A DNA stretch of 64,000 bases, taken from assembly GCA_964020085.1 (NCBI GenBank), contig OZ026606.1:9184683-9248682 (forward strand). The letters run 5' to 3'. Each line of letters begins with the position of its first letter. Within the stretch, counting starts at the first letter, position 1. Both the position numbers and the translations under genes were made by a program. The notes beneath the pieces were generated by a model. It made no database searches and was not told the origin of the DNA. It was given only the letters and a program-made list of their open reading frames with translations. The stretch comes from Micromussa lordhowensis (lineage: Eukaryota > Cnidaria > Anthozoa > Scleractinia > Lobophylliidae). This document shows positions 62,722-64,000 of this stretch, piece by piece.

Positions 62722-63967
62722 ATGGAAACCGAAAACATCGATGGGAAGAAAAAGTGAGTATAAAATGCATTTCAATACCCGTTGAAGTTACCCTGCGAGC
62801 AGAGTCTTCCTAGGAAGATCGAAGGAGACTCTGCTCGCAGGGTACGTTGAAGTGAACCCACCCAGCAGCTTAGAGACGTAATCAATGAACCATTTGACCG
62901 CAATGAGAAATGAATATAAGAATTGAATCGAGATATTCTTCCTAGCGCTGTTAATTAGCCGTTCATCAGTTTCAAAGTACAAGCTTTCGTAAATCATGTT
63001 CACTGATACAAGTTTAACATTGACATAAAGTGTTATTTTCTAATGATAAATTTAGGTGGAAGACATTAGAAACTACTTAACACATTAAAAACTAAATTCG
63101 GACCCTTGATTTTTAACCTGGGAAAAGTCGTACAATTAGGATGCTTTTCATTTTCATGTCTCGTTAGGTCAGTTATGGTATGGTCCGAAGCAAAAGATTA
63201 CGTTATGCTGAAAGAAGTGGCTGCAGAAGGGGTTTTTGACAGTAAACCTGGGAGTAGGGAAAGAGGCACCTCCTGGCAGAAGGTTGCCAACAAGCTGAAC
63301 AGTTTGCCACAATTCAGCGTAAACTCCCGATCAATCAGGGATCGATTCAACAACATTAGTAGGAAGTTGAAAGCTAAGTTATCAAGGGAGTCGAATGAAA
63401 GTGGAGGGGGGGACATGGAAGAGCCAACCGAACTGGAAATGTTGTTGGAGGAGCTGCTACAGTTAAACGAAGAATCAGAAAAGAAATCACATGATCAGAC
63501 TGAGGCCAAAAAGGAGACCCTGGAAAAAGAAAGAAAGCAGGCAATAGAGATGAGAGAGAGAGCAATGGAAAGCATGGGAGAGACAAAAAAGAGGAATGTG
63601 GATAGGACTGATAGGGAGGGGGAACCAGTAAAAAACTGAGAAAAGAAGACGAAGATCTGGCGGCGACACGCTGGAATGGCTGAGGGAGCGGGCTGCCACT
63701 GAAACCCAAATGAAGGAGAGGGAACTGGAGGAGAAGAAAAAAGAACGACAAGAGCTAGAAGCCACGAGAAAGCAGCAAGGGGAGCAAGTAGCTATGCTTC
63801 AGCAGCAGATGTTGCAACTTATACAACAACAGCAACAACAGCAACAACAGCAGCAGCAACAACAACAACAGCAATTTGCAATGATGCAACAGCAAATGTT
63901 GGCAGTGATTCAGCAGCAGCAACAGCAAGCTCAAGCATTATTTAATCTAGTACAGAAGAAAGAGTAA
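62722..63967 (+). CDS. Myb/SANT-like DNA-binding protein with coiled coil and polyQ (frame broken)
   Basis: Exon 1 (62722-62753) encodes METENIDGKK and joins, with a codon split by the intron, to exon 2 starting at 63168. Exon 2 gives a Myb/SANT-like domain (VWSEAKDYVMLKEVA, RGTSWQKVANKLNSL, SVNSRSIRDRFNNI) and then a Glu/Lys-rich coiled coil. The frame stops at 63639 within a run of six A. One frame over, the expected continuation resumes (RRRSGGDTLEWLRERAATE), with more coiled coil, a 17-Gln run coded by mixed CAA/CAG and a stop at 63967. Such proteins are multicopy in cnidarian genomes and often associated with Harbinger-type transposons, so this may be a transposon-derived gene. The break is a recent mutation or a homopolymer sequencing error. 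A GC-rich untranslated exon with a GTAAGA donor ends at 62247. Confidence 0.75.
62790..62846. mobile_element. short hairpin element in intron 1 of the Myb/SANT-like gene
   Basis: ACCCTGCGAGCAGAGTCTTC and the inverse (AAGGAGACTCTGCTCGCAGGGT) fold around CCTAGGAAGATCG. Surrounding GTTGAAG words suggest a small insertion. Confidence 0.7.
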
Positions 63968-64000
63968 AATTTTCTGATATGAATTCTGTACATGTATTAG

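Overview
This window is eukaryotic genomic DNA and looks like an anthozoan cnidarian, most likely a stony coral. The reasons are intron-split genes with GT/AG junctions, an AT-rich background packed with short palindromic DNA elements and tRNA-derived SINEs, a conodipine-type secreted phospholipase A2-like gene, and collagen/rhamnose-binding-lectin (SUEL) fusion genes. There are no bacterial-style operons and no rRNA genes. I could not run any search, so the organism call is inference.

Layout. 0-3.8 kb is repeats: a pyrimidine-rich minisatellite, a LINE tail, hairpin elements and a SINE. 3.8-5.4 kb (minus) is an intact two-exon secreted PLA2-like gene. 9.6-15.9 kb (minus) holds a decayed second copy of it; its two exon relics are separated by an insertion-like 4-5 kb region with a 962-bp, apparently perfect inverted repeat. 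15.9-19.4 kb is more mobile-element debris. 19.54-30.15 kb (plus) is a complete 12-exon gene for the cytoplasmic dynein light intermediate chain, with several elements in its introns and a dense cluster of the octamer TACATGTA. 31-37 kb is repeats (palindromes and a minus-strand SINE). 37.05-40.26 kb (minus) and 56.11-58.84 kb (plus) are two divergently oriented paralogues, each coding for signal peptide, conserved neck, 31 collagen triplets and a SUEL lectin head. The roughly 16 kb between them has no gene I can support and is full of short elements, a LINE fragment and a deletion derivative of a Harbinger-like transposon that still carries the start of its MADF/Myb protein. 59-62 kb is repeats. 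62.7-63.97 kb (plus) is a Myb/SANT-like, coiled-coil, polyQ gene with an apparent one-base frame break.

The genes are not an operon and need not work together. The dynein subunit is housekeeping. The two collagen-lectins are the most interesting content: they have the architecture of collectins (collagen stalk plus sugar-binding head), but the head is of the rhamnose/galactose-binding SUEL type. The PLA2-like gene and its relics show a small secreted-enzyme family undergoing duplication and decay.
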